In this document: in pieces, positions 33,995 through 44,495 of the stretch
How positions within the stretch are numbered: position 1 is the stretch's first letter
Layout of the letters: each line of letters starts with the position of its first letter
Assembly: GCA_019633425.1 (NCBI GenBank)
Contig: WSUB01000058.1
Coordinates: 157,656-221,655, forward strand
Length of the DNA stretch: 64,000 nucleotides
Direction of reading: 5' to 3'
DNA from: Tulasnella sp. 424
Lineage: Eukaryota; Basidiomycota; Agaricomycetes; Cantharellales; Tulasnellaceae
The notes under the pieces: generated by a model
Told to the model about the DNA's origin: nothing
The model's database searches: none
Seen by the model: only the letters and a program-made list of their open reading frames with translations
Position numbers and translations under genes: made by a program

Positions 33995-36160
33995 ATGGCC
34001 ACCGTAAATGGCACCCACCCGAAATCCTCAGCATGGGCCGCTCCCCCTGCAATTCCAAATGGAAGTGCAGGCATAAAAAAGAATGTCTCAGCAGCTGGCC
34101 CAGCACCTTCAACTGCACCTCCTGCGCCTCCGACGACGACACGTGCACCACCACGTACCAATGCTACGGGGACGTCCAGCGCACCGGTCAATGGCACGAC
34201 CACTTCATCCAAGACCAAGAAGAAGGAACCTGTCCCGCCAGACACGGCGACACTCTTTGAGAATGTGAAGAATAGGATTGCGATCTTAGAGGAAGATAAA
34301 CGGCACCTGGAGGAAGACGAACGCCGGGCTGGTAAGTCCGTGCTGCATGTGGGACATTCCAAGGCTTCCTCTAAAACAGCCTGGTCTTGGCTAATCCGTT
34401 TCGGCGTCGTTCTTCGTCGCTGTAGCTGAAGAGGCGCGTGAAAGCATCAAAGGCATTCAAGATTCTGTCATTCAATCTAAGTATATCGAATTGGTGAGCA
34501 GTTCCAACCTCCTCCTTAGCCAGTACCGATGTCTGACGCACAATGACGCTCTACAGTTCCAAGAAATGAAACGAATCGAAAGGGAGTTTGGGAAGGAGAA
34601 GCAGAAACTCGTTAAAGAGAAAGATGCCTGTGGGTGGTGCTGAGGCGGCTCTCGGCATCTCGTCGGATGACTGAAGGGCCCCTATCACAGCTAAAGCTCA
34701 GCTGACCAAGGCAAATATCGCAAAGACCAAGCTAGAGAACTTGGCTCGTGAACTGCAGAAAGTATGTACAATGCTTAGCCGCGCAGTGGCAACCGCTGAC
34801 TGCGCTGGACATTTAGGACAATAAGAAGCTCAGGGTACGCTAGGCGCCTATAAGAGACACAAGACTGTAAATGACCGCCATCCCGTCTACAGGATGACAC
34901 GAAACGTCTAGCGGCTAACGTTGAAGATGCTCAGGAAGAGGTGCGTTTCCGTCAATTACGTACACTGGAAGCTTCCTGATCGCGCAACTTTGTAGATTAT
35001 GGCGATGAAAGAGGAAATGGAACGACGTCTAGAACAAGTCAAGCGGAAGGAAAAGAAGACTCGGGAGGCGCCAGACATCGTCGTCAAAGTCATCTGCAAA
35101 TATCGTGCGGAGCTGCTGTTCAAGATCTCTCGCAAGGCGAAATTGTCGCGTCTTTTCAACACGTGGACAGAACGCATGGCATCAATGTCGTCTTCGAAGA
35201 ATAATGACCCTGTTAAGAACCGGGCAACTAACGGAACCGGCGTAACGTCAGGGGATGGCAGTGACGTGACTACGCCACCAACCAATTTCGTGTTCCTCTA
35301 TTTGGGGAGAACTATTTCTCAGGAGCAGACGCCCGAAGAACTGGACATGGAAGGGGGTGACGAGATATTGGCGGTTGAGATGATGGATTTGACCGACGAG
35401 TCAGCTGTGAGTATGATGCTCGAGGAGGGATTTTAGTGAAAGTGCTGAATTCGCACTTTAGGAACCATACGTCCCACCGGTCCAACGGGAGGCAATCAAG
35501 AAGAACTGGACTGAGAATCCAGCCGAGTGCGTCGTTTACCTTCCACTGAGCTTAACCAACCGACAAGATGCCTTCTGAAATCAGAGCTGCTGCCGCTATG
35601 GAAGACGTATTCAATGGAGTGTAAGCCTTCCCTGCCGAGAGCGAATGGTCTACATTTGTCCGGAAGTGAACATCCATCTGGTTTGCAGAATACAAGAACG
35701 TCTCAAGCACGTTCTTCGTCAGTACGAGGTCCGAGAGAAGCATTTCGAATGCGTCGTACGCTCTAAGGAACTCGAAATGCTGGTCGCCCGAGCACGATTG
35801 GAGGAACTGAGGCGTCTAACGGAGGAAGAGGTGAGGGTCAAGTTCTCTCAGCTCACCTTTGCCTAGATTAACATGATCTCTTCCTAGATCCGACAGCTTC
35901 GACAAAAACTAGAAGAAATGCAGGATAGTCAAAACAAGCTGATGGACAAGGTGATAGCATGTTGTCAAGAGGTACGTGTTTTGCTCTTTCCGTTAGTGGC
36001 TGCTCGCCTCCTGACTACCCAACAGCTCTTGGATGCTGGTTCAGGTGGAAGTTCACAGCAATTGATTGGATTTCTACAAGAAGAGATGGAGAAACGAGGG
36101 CTGAAGCTACCGCCAGAAACTCCGTCTGACGGTCTGGTAAACGGCCACTCGGGAGGATAG
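33995..36160 (+). CDS. Taxilin-like coiled-coil protein with an internal SUMO-like (Rad60-SLD type) domain
   Basis: The twelve exons 33995-34331, 34426-34493, 34557-34629, 34691-34761, 34817-34834, 34893-34940, 34996-35406, 35462-35526, 35585-35620, 35689-35830, 35888-35971 and 36026-36160 give 495 residues. The N-terminus is Pro/Ala/Thr-rich. Residues about 85-230 form a coiled coil with the taxilin signature KLENLARELQKDNKKLRDDT. Exon 7 then encodes a ubiquitin-like domain at about 232-338: DIVVKVICKYRAELLFKI, a Ser/Asn/Gly-rich loop, FVFLYLGRTISQEQTPEELD and GGDEILAVEMMD. The taxilin helix resumes with ERLKHVLRQYEVREKHFE, VRSKELEMLVARARLEELRR and RQKLEEM. Taxilins bind syntaxins in membrane traffic; a SUMO-like insertion in the middle is not a feature I know in the family. 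Convergent with uap1. Confidence 0.75.
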
Positions 36161-36307
36161 CACTCCAGTCTTGACTATCTATTCTTGGTCCGTCGATGTC
36201 AATGATATACTTCGACGAGAAGACCCGTAACATTGTGTGGAGTTTGGCAACTTTGTGTTCAAATTTTAACCTAATTACATGCAAGTCCAGAACCGTCTAC
36301 GCGTCGT

Positions 36308-37856
36308 TTACTTCAAGGCATCCAATTCTTCGACGGTTTCCACCAGTCCCGAGCGCGAGTATTGTTGACCCTTCACAGATTGTAACCCTTCTCCGGCATA
36401 ACTAACCAAGGGCGAGACCTCAATCTCAACGCCGTTGTCCAGAGTCGCACCTGCCGCTTGAAGGAACCGTTTTTGCTGCGCGAGCAGATCCGCTCGACTT
36501 GTTTCAGGATCGTCGGAGCCCGTGCCAGGTGCGTTTTTGAGAGGACTGAACTCCTCCTTCCTTTCCACTTCCAAGACCTTCATGTGCTGGGCATACGGGA
36601 ATACGTCGAACACGAACAACTCCAACTTCATTCCATTCGGCTTGGCTGGTTTAACGAACTCGCCCGAATCGAGGTCGACGTGTGGGATCTTCTTCCGAGC
36701 GATGTGGAACGCCATTTCGGCTTCAAACGACTCGACCCGCTTGAGGAAGTCGGTAGTGTAGAAGTGGTTCGCGATATTGGCGGCTCGGAAAGCAAGTTCT
36801 CCCCCTGAGTCACGGCGTTCGGACTGCTCCTTTGAGATCTCGCTATACTCCACGACGCTGAATTTGCCTCCCTTCAAGGCGACGACCCCAACGGACTCGG
36901 TAGGTACGGTCTTTCGGACAACTTTCGCGGCGCAGTCGGCCTGTTTGGAGATAGAGTAGCCGAGGAAAACAGGATCGGCGACGCGAACCAGACAGTTATC
37001 TACGCAGTACGCGTGTACGAAGGTGATGCCGCGTTGCTCGAGGTCACCGAGGACGTTGTGGGTTGTGTTGTCGGGCGAAAGGGGAGACCGAAGTGCCGCG
37101 TAAAGACCACCATTGCCATCAGGTGCCACTGCAACCTCGCCTTTGGACTGGAGAAGAATCTTGCCATCCATTGTCAGGCACGGTAGCGTACCTAAAAATC
37201 GACTGGTTAGGCAAATTAGGATATGCGGCTGCGTGTATTCACTAACCTTGCTCGAAGAAGATTACGTTTTTCTTGTCCAATCCAAAGTAGTTGTTCTTCT
37301 CGAAGTAGGCGACAGTTGGCTTGCGAGTAGGGCCGCTGGTCATGACATACCAGGGAATGATAACGAATCCTTTGGATTTGCCTTGCTCTTCTTCTGCAAC
37401 TGTTTGGAGTCGCGCAATGCGCTCGGCTTGGTACTGGAAGAGCGACTTGTGCGACGGGAGCCCGATGTCGTAGCATCCCTTCGGATCTGAACTACCTAAA
37501 CGTGTTCCTTGGCCACCAGCCATCAGGAGCACTCCGACGCGCCCATCGGCGACGGCTTTGATTCCCACTTCTCTCCACTCCTTCTCCTTGTCTGGTGCCC
37601 CAAGGATCGTGTCGAACGCGTCATCGGGCAACGGAGTGATCTCCTCATCCGCTGCAGATGCTGAAGCAAGGGCTTGTTCGCTATCAACGGCCTTCTTCCA
37701 GACGCGGTTGACGCGTTCGACGTCAAGAGCGTTCAACTGTCCCGAGAACGTGGACTGCTGCTCAGGATTGAGATCGGCCCAGAATTTGAAGACTTGGCCT
37801 TGGCCGGCAGCCTCGTACCGTTCCTTGAGGGATTCTACACTAGGAGTTGGAGCCAT
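36308..37856 (-). CDS. uap1: UDP-N-acetylglucosamine pyrophosphorylase
   Basis: Makes UDP-GlcNAc from GlcNAc-1-phosphate and UTP in the cytosol, feeding chitin, GPI anchors and N-glycans. The two exons 37856-37247 and 37191-36308 give 497 residues, the usual length. The nucleotide-binding motif is LLMAGGQGTRLGSSDPKG (about 110-127). Further landmarks are GCYDIGLPSHKSLFQYQAER, WYVMTSGPTRKPT, FFEQGTLPCL, GNGGLYAAL, HAYCVDNCLVRVADP and VVEYSE. ATG 37856 gives MAPTPSVESLKERYE, matching the family start. An upstream in-frame extension exists but looks like leader sequence. Confidence 0.95.
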
Positions 37857-38153
37857 TTGTGCTAATGGGTTGTGAAGGGTGCGAGAGGAGGTCGTCGAAA
37901 CGGGGGTGCAGTATTCGAGTCCGGACTGAGTCGTTGAGCGCTTGCTATAAATTCGTTCGACGCCTGCGATCGCGACCACGTTTGTCGCCTCGCCTTGCCC
38001 ATGTGCCTGGAAATGAACTGCAGCACGCAATGCACGCGGCCAAAGTCTGTGCAGTAAAATGAATGTATTGTTACAGACCACCGAATCACAGACGAGGGGA
38101 AGCAGTGAAGAGTTAAATAAGGGCTCGGATTTTGCCGAGGAGGGTATACATGT

Positions 38154-40184
38154 TTACAGATAGCCGACTGGTGTGGCGACGAATGGTCCGTTTTGGCAGA
38201 CGAAACCTATAGAGCAGACGAAAAGGTCAGCAGAAGGCTTGAAATGTTGCGAGTGGCTGCCTTACCTGGATCGCTTGTGATGGTTGTATTATCGCACATA
38301 ACACGCACGGGAACACCCTTGTCGGTCCGGATGCCGTTGATATGGCGGGCAACGATGTTGGTGGCTTTGAATCAATCAAAGTTAGAATCTGCCAGCGTTG
38401 CTGCTGAAGATAACATACCAGTCCCGGGGTAGAGGTCGAAAATCACAGACTCCTCGCCTGTGGCTCCAGGAACGTAGTACCAGCAAGGATCGGTGATACA
38501 GGTTCCTTCTACGGTCCCAGAGCTTTTGAAGGAGGAATGCTCAGCATCATGTCTGTATTTGACTATGAGCAGACCTACTCGTCGATATCACCGCTGAAGT
38601 TGTCGAACAAGATGTTTTGCAAGTGGGTGCTATTTGTAGAGGTCGAGTTGGGCTTGGGTCCTTTCTGCAAAGTCGCGATGGCTCGTCAATCGGGTGCAGC
38701 GGAATAATCGGACGAGTAACACTCACGCCTTGGTCCCAGTAGTTTTGGGTGACATAGATCTACAGAGCCCAAGGTTAAGACATGTCCAATCTCATGGACC
38801 GCTAGGAGCAAAAACGCACCGGGAACTTGACGTGCTGGAGAACAATGTTGCGCCAAGTGATGTTAGAAGCAAGACCGTTGCCACCAGTCCAACTCTTGAA
38901 GCGGGCACCGTAGAGGTGGTTCTTCATAACGACGTTTTGGAAGGTGACGTTGGTAACGTAGTCGGTAGCACCACCACTGCCCAATGAGCCAATAGAAAGA
39001 CCATGACCTCCCTCGCAGTAGTTGTTTCTAAACGGAAGCCGTTAGGGATTCTTCACCGTGAAACCAGGTTCGGAACTCACTGGAAGAGGACATTGGTAGC
39101 GCCATTTCCAGCAGTAACGCAGTCGTCGCCATTGTAAATGCTAGAAGACAAACCCATTTTCAGGACGCATCCCTGACCAAATGCAAGTGAATACTTACTA
39201 GTTGTTCTCGACAACCAAATCGGTTCCGCCGACTGAAAGATTGGCCTTGAGCACCGCAGAGCCTCTACACAGTTGCTCAATCCAACTTACCGGCAAATCC
39301 ATCGGTATTGAACGGGAAGGAGGTCGAGTCACTGATGCATTTGATGGTATTTTGGAATGCACGAACGTTCTTCGCTAGAAATAGCGATTGGGTGAGGTGG
39401 TAATCTTCCTCGGGTAACATGCGTCAACGACTCACCACCACTCAAAGAGAAGTTCCAGGCAACTGACTTCAAAGTCGAACCGCGTTATTTGCCGTCCCTC
39501 TCAGTATTAAATCACACTACACTCACCTTCCATAGCTTCATGTCTTGGATGATACCATTGGTCACCTTGAAGCGCCAGCCATGAGGACGATTGGTCTGAT
39601 TCATAGCGTCCCACCACTGAAAACGTGCAAAGTTGAGAAAAAAATTCATGTAAGCAGATGGAAAGTGTATCACCTGTTGACCATGGCCGTCAACCCAGCC
39701 CCACTGTGGCTCAGTGTTGCCCTTGAGGGTAACATTCGTTCCTTGGATGTCGAACCAGAACCCGGAGTAAATCTAGAGAAGGGATTGCTTCTTCAGGCAC
39801 AGAACCCAATTTCACTACTCATACATTACCCACAGTGGTGTTGGCAACAATGCTCTGGATCGTGGCAATGCTGGTGGGGTACGACAAGTTGCCTTGGACA
39901 GAAATCTCCACATTGGTGAGCTTTCCGAAGTTGATGGGCTAAAGAACAAACTCGTAAGGAAAAGGAAAGTCTGAAACCGCGCATAAGGTGTTACTCACAG
40001 TCCATATGTTGTACGAAACACCGCGCTGGAACAAAATTTGGGCATCAGAAGAGTAGTTCGCAAGAACCGCCTTCAGAGCCGGCGTGTCGTCTTGGCCATC
40101 AACGTGGGGAACAACGAAGGTCTTCGAGTAGCTCGCAACGAGCGTTGGAACGAGTGTAAGGAGAGCTGCAATTGGGAGATGCAT
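38154..40184 (-). CDS. Glycoside hydrolase family 28, exo-polygalacturonase/rhamnogalacturonase type, secreted
   Basis: A secreted pectin-degrading enzyme encoded by many short exons. ATG 40184 gives the signal peptide MHLPIAALLTLVPTLVASYS. Catalytic landmarks of GH28 are all present: FNTDGF (first Asp), IYNGDDCVTAG (Asp pair), CEGGHGLSIGSLGSGG (His), and GARFKSWTGG (R-x-K substrate site). Earlier segments include NGTIIQ-like KVTNGIIQDMKLWK, and the end is VCQNGPFVATPVGYL with stop TAA at 38154-38156. Many Asn-x-Ser/Thr sites suggest N-glycosylation. The motifs do not decide between exo-polygalacturonase and rhamnogalacturonase. The divergent neighbour is an L-rhamnose mutarotase, which favours a rhamnogalacturonan role (inference). 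Confidence 0.88.
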
Positions 40185-41127
40185 GACTAGCCAAGCGGGA
40201 AGGAAGGCGACAAACTGGGCTGAGAAGAGACTTGTCGCGTCTTCTCCCTTCCCCATTTAAGAGCCACGTCGAAAGGGACGCGAATCACTGCTGGCTTCCT
40301 CCGTGCGCCGCCCGGCCCGTCCTTGACAGTCGGTAACGCACTTTGGTGCGCCATTTGACCACGCTCATCATGCGGTGTTGCCGACAATCGGCCTTTGAAC
40401 CCACCCACGATTGCCCAGGACCTGACGACACAGGGACGGTAAGGCCTAAGACAAGCTCCCGCAATTTCAATTCTTCTTGGTTAATTGAGCCAGCTGACCA
40501 GCGCCCTTACGAGACTCGGTGGAATGGAGAAAATGAGCTGGGTATCTGAATGTCCTTCGCTGCGAACAGAGAAGCAACGGCGGCCCGCCCTCGGCAACCC
40601 ACGGTCCGCGGTCCCGGGAAGCCTGCCAAGGCAACGACAACACCGAAGCGCTGCGGGTGGGCTCTAGAGAAGACTCGATGCTTCCGACGCTGTTGCATGC
40701 TGCAGAAAGTTTTCAGAGGCACGGGTCTAAGCCGACCATGGACCGCTTCAAGTATCATGCCGAATTGTTGCGAAGCCATGGGAGACAATTTTGCCAGTGC
40801 TTCGCCTAATTCCATTCAAAGGCTTCCACGCCCTGGGGCCGTTAGCCTACTTCCAAACGTGATAGGAAGCATGCTTAGCAGAGATTGGGAGTGTTCCAGA
40901 GCGAAGGGCATCCGAACGAGTCAGGCGGTGGTTTCTCCTGCCCGCGCTCAGAGTTTCAGATACTGGGGTATGGTACAAGCGCCTCGAGCTTTGGGGTCTT
41001 TGGGTGGTGGAAGGATGCAAGAAACGCCGTCGGAGACACGCAGGGGGATTGAAATCACATCTCCGGCTGACATCAGCAAGGCTTAGTCGTATCTCCGCAT
41101 CCACCCCAGTGTATCCAGAGGCCCAGT
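40185..41127. promoter_or_regulatory. Intergenic between divergent GH28 and rhamnose mutarotase genes
   Basis: About 940 bases, relatively GC-rich, separate the two start codons and must hold both promoters. A 178-codon open frame at 40550-41086 shows no family features and is treated as chance. No regulatory motif can be named with confidence. Confidence 0.4.
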
Positions 41128-41608
41128 ATGAAGAGATTCTCCCAGGTTATCGAACTCAAAAAAGAGTACAAGGAGGAATATTTGAAGTATGTAATGACAT
41201 ATAAGTGAAACCTACAACATGGGTCATCTCACCCCTTAAATCCAGGTTGCACCGTGACGTCTGGCCGGGGGTCCTCGCAGGTCCGTACTCAACCTCGCAC
41301 TAGACGTGTTAACTTAAGCTGGTGCCTCAGGTCTTAAACGAGCTCATATTGAGGACTACAGCATCAGCTTCCTCCCTGTCCCAATTTACCCAAGCAACGA
41401 TTACGAGGTCGCGGGTTTGCTTATCGCGTCTTTCAAATACTCGGGCAACGATTTAGAAGGAGATATGAAAGCTCTAGCTGCCGATCCAGACACACAGAGA
41501 TGGTGGAAACTCACGGACCCGATGCAGAAGTCTTTGGTAAAAGGGGCGACCGGCAGCGCAGACGGAGAATGGTGGTTAAATATCGACGAAGTATTTCGCC
41601 TCGATTAA
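41128..41608 (+). CDS. L-rhamnose mutarotase
   Basis: Interconverts alpha and beta anomers of L-rhamnose in the cytosol, speeding its catabolism. The three exons 41128-41186, 41246-41280 and 41331-41608 give 123 residues, close to the usual 105-120. Family landmarks are ELKKEYKEEYLKLHRDVWPG at the N-terminus (the H near a W is typical), HIEDYSISFLPV, and DPDTQRWWKLTDPMQ near the C-terminus, including the conserved RWW. The fold is again a dimeric alpha/beta barrel. Stop TAA is at 41606-41608. It lies divergent from a GH28 pectinase and tail-to-tail with the F-box gene (85 bases). Confidence 0.88.
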
Positions 41609-41693
41609 GGCCTCGACAGGCTCAAGAATGCCAGCTACGATCTCTATTGAACTAGTATATATACCTCTTGAAAATAGCAATACGATCACAGGC

Positions 41694-43360
41694 TCAATCT
41701 CCGGCCACAAATACCACTTTATCTACAAAGAGTCTAAGCTTCTCAACGTCCTCCAATGCTTCTATAGTGTTTGCGACCAGACATTGCAGCCGCCGTCTCG
41801 CCGCGTCCCGTCCCGAAGCAAGATCAATCCAATCGCGAATGCTCGTTCCAGTATTCAATGCAACCAACTTGACCAGTCGGGGACAGACCTCCGCGTCCAT
41901 CAACGGGGCAATACAGTATACGTCTCGCAAGCCATCTTCTACCCTGGACATAACGTAGCTACAGTGAAACGTAAGGTTCTCCAGCGCTTGGAGGTTGCGG
42001 AAGACATCAGCATAAGGGACATCCACCGGTGAAGGATGCTGTTCGATCGTGAGGGATAGGCAGGTAAGTCGTGAGTAGTCCTCGGACAGGGTGCGAAGGA
42101 TAAAATTCCAGGAGTGCGGTGGTCGCTCCCAGCCGAGCGCATGTAGCGACAAAAGACCCGGTGCATGTATCCAGCTCATCACCGTCGAGTCTATGGGGGG
42201 ACCCTCCGGCATCCCTGTCTCTAGGACTAGGTGGCGGAGGGAAGGGACCGTGCTCGGTGGAAGAGGGAGATTCGTGGCTGTCGACAAATCTACTCCCTGC
42301 ATGACCAGGCTCTCCAGCTTTGGTGATCGATTTAAAAGACCCACAACCTCATTTCTTGTCAGCCATCTATCTGAAATGAAATTTCAGTAAGATTGGATCC
42401 ATCATCTAGTTCGGTCCACAAACCTGGTGTTGACACCGTTCTGAAAATGCCAAGTTCTCGAAGCTCGGGACAGTGAAGGGAATCCCAGTCGATGGAAAGG
42501 CCAGCCAACGCAAGATGACGAAGATTAGGAGTCCCTCCCTTAAGGAAGGGATATGGAGTGGACGGGGTGTTCTTTCCCAACGTTGACGCTTGCAGAAGAA
42601 GATGCTTGAGTAGGGGCGCTGACTCCCCCTCGATGGCCTTGAGGAGGACTCGCATCATCTTCAGTGTTTTGGTCGCCATGTTGAAGGAGCGCCACCGGCG
42701 GACGTGTGGAACAATGACAGGAATGATGGCGTTGATGTCGAACGGTGTCAACCAACGTACTGTTTCGCCTGGTTGGACGGGACGTTCGCGCTTGAAGTTG
42801 ACCTTGATATCCAGTGGTGTGGTCTCGCCAGAGCGAGCGAGCCAAGTCCGTGTTTTCTGGTAGCGAAGGCCCTTGTTGTGTTTGATGATTGACGGATCCT
42901 CTGGGTATCGAACGTAGATCTTGTTCCAGAGGAGAGGATTCCCCAGGCATGCCGCACGCCACCGAGTGCAGACATGGGAGCAAAGGACTTGAAAGTCGGT
43001 CGACCGGGAGGGATTCACAAGGCCATCCCCACGAGGGGCGGGTAGAGAGCCTTTTCCTGACGAGGTGCTAGACGAATCACCGCCGTCTTCGGAGTTCTCC
43101 ATATCTCGAATACGCGTCTCTTGCTGATCTACGTATGCTTGATACATTCCCCCGGTAGAGTCCCAGTCCCTGGTTTCCTCCGTACCATCTTCGAATATTT
43201 TAGAGAGTATTTCATTCGGAAGGTCATTTATTGTCATGGCTGGACCTGTATTACTGGAGTGTTTGGGGTGTGGTGGATTGAGAGTTTCGATAGATCGAAG
43301 TGAAGCTTTAGTGCCAGTGACTCGCCGCCGCGTGAGACTGGTAGATCCATGTTCGGCCAT
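41694..43360 (-). CDS. F-box protein with leucine-rich C-terminus
   Basis: A probable substrate adaptor of SCF ubiquitin ligases. The two exons 43360-42424 and 42370-41694 give 537 residues. The F-box-like segment begins TINDLPNEILSKIFEDG, followed by an acidic/Ser-rich insert, and continues with QVLCSHVCTRWRAACLGNPLLWNKI. The rest has irregular leucine-rich stretches (LRHLALAGLSIDWDSL, LESLVMQGVDLSTATN, LRHLVLETGMPEG), as in the large F-box families of mushrooms. The intron has a clear branch-like CTTACTGAAA before CATTTCAG. The start is uncertain: the frame is open further upstream to 43510, and the methionine next to TINDLPNEIL is also possible. Its target is unknown. Confidence 0.8.
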
Positions 43361-43588
43361 CGACTTTACAGAAACAATAATAGATCGAAATACCGAGCCG
43401 GGTAGCGATACATTCCATGATACGACAGACAGAAACCATGTAGAAACACGCTGGACTGGGGCTACAACGGTTTCGAATCGGCACAACCAGGCTCCTCCGG
43501 CTTCTCCCATAGGTATCTGGGCAAAGGCTTAAGTAAGTCAAGGAGCCTACGTAGAAGACGTGGAAACTACCGCGTAGCTCACCTTGGT

Positions 43589-44184
43589 CTAAACAGAGGC
43601 TTGCGAAACGTTCAGCAGAGCCAAAGTGACTAGCACCGACTCTGCTTCCGAATTGACGTCTCCATTGAACCCAACATACCCCTCTCCGAACTTTGCAAAG
43701 ACAACAGCAGCGTCTGTAGTAATTGGGCGGCCATTTACGCATGACTGCTTTCATGCTGTATTCTGGCGGCAGGGAATTCAGACCCTTCAATCTTTCCGAC
43801 CTTGTCTCCTGGAGTGAGTGTACGTCTCTGCTGTACGACCCCATTTCCCAATTCAATCCCCATTCAGCTCGGAAATATTTCTTGAAGTCCGGAACACGGG
43901 ATGGTGGACCCGAACAAGGATGAGAAGATGACTCTGCCCCCTTCCCTTGCGTACCGAGCCAGCGCGGCCGAAACCTTCTTGAACCTGGCTTCAATCACCG
44001 CAGAATCAGCGACTAGGACAGAGGTTAGCGAGGGCGAGGCGAGTGTGGTGAGGGCGGCCTCGATTGTCGTGACTCGGAGCACTTTTGCACTCCTCGTCAG
44101 GTAAGCCATGAGGGCGACATTCAATTGCTCAAAGAGGTCTGTTGAGCCTTCGAGGGCGAGTATGACGACAGTGTCTGAGGCCAT
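43589..44184 (-). pseudogene. Conserved fungal protein (amidotransferase-like), two frameshifts
   Basis: A family I know only as conserved in fungi and loosely like class I glutamine amidotransferase/ThuA folds. Read from ATG 44184: MASDTVVILALEGSTDLFEQ, TSVLVADSAVIEARFKKV, YAREGGRVIFSSLFG. Near 43908-43911 one extra base puts the conserved continuation PPSRVPDFKKYFRAEWGLNW into another frame. Near 43735-43742 a second extra base separates EYSMKAVM from VNGRPITTDAAVVFAKFGEG and GFNGDVNSEAES, which end at TAG 43589-43591. No intron explains either shift. It is either a recently broken gene or assembly indels. Confidence 0.55.
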
Positions 44185-44495
44185 AGGGGATGAGAGTGGT
44201 CGTAGTCCAGAACAGGACAGTCCGCTGCTATTTGGTTTTGATTACCCTTCCAGACGTCATGATCGACGAAACAAGCTCCGAAAACACAATCGACGTATAC
44301 GGAACGCGTCAACCGACGAAATGGTATGTCAGAGTAGGGGTATTACAGAGCATAGGGGGTAACCGATCCAGAAGAACCAACAAAGCGGGCTCCCGATTAC
44401 ACCCAACGAAACAAAGATGCACAGAAAAGAAGATCGAAAGATCGAAAAAATAACTTCATAGTGAGAAAATGTCCAGTTCCTGAAAACCCTATTCG

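Noticed and set aside
40550..41086. 178-codon open frame on the plus strand between GH28 and rhamnose mutarotase
   Set aside because: Overlaps the promoter space of two strong genes and shows no family features.
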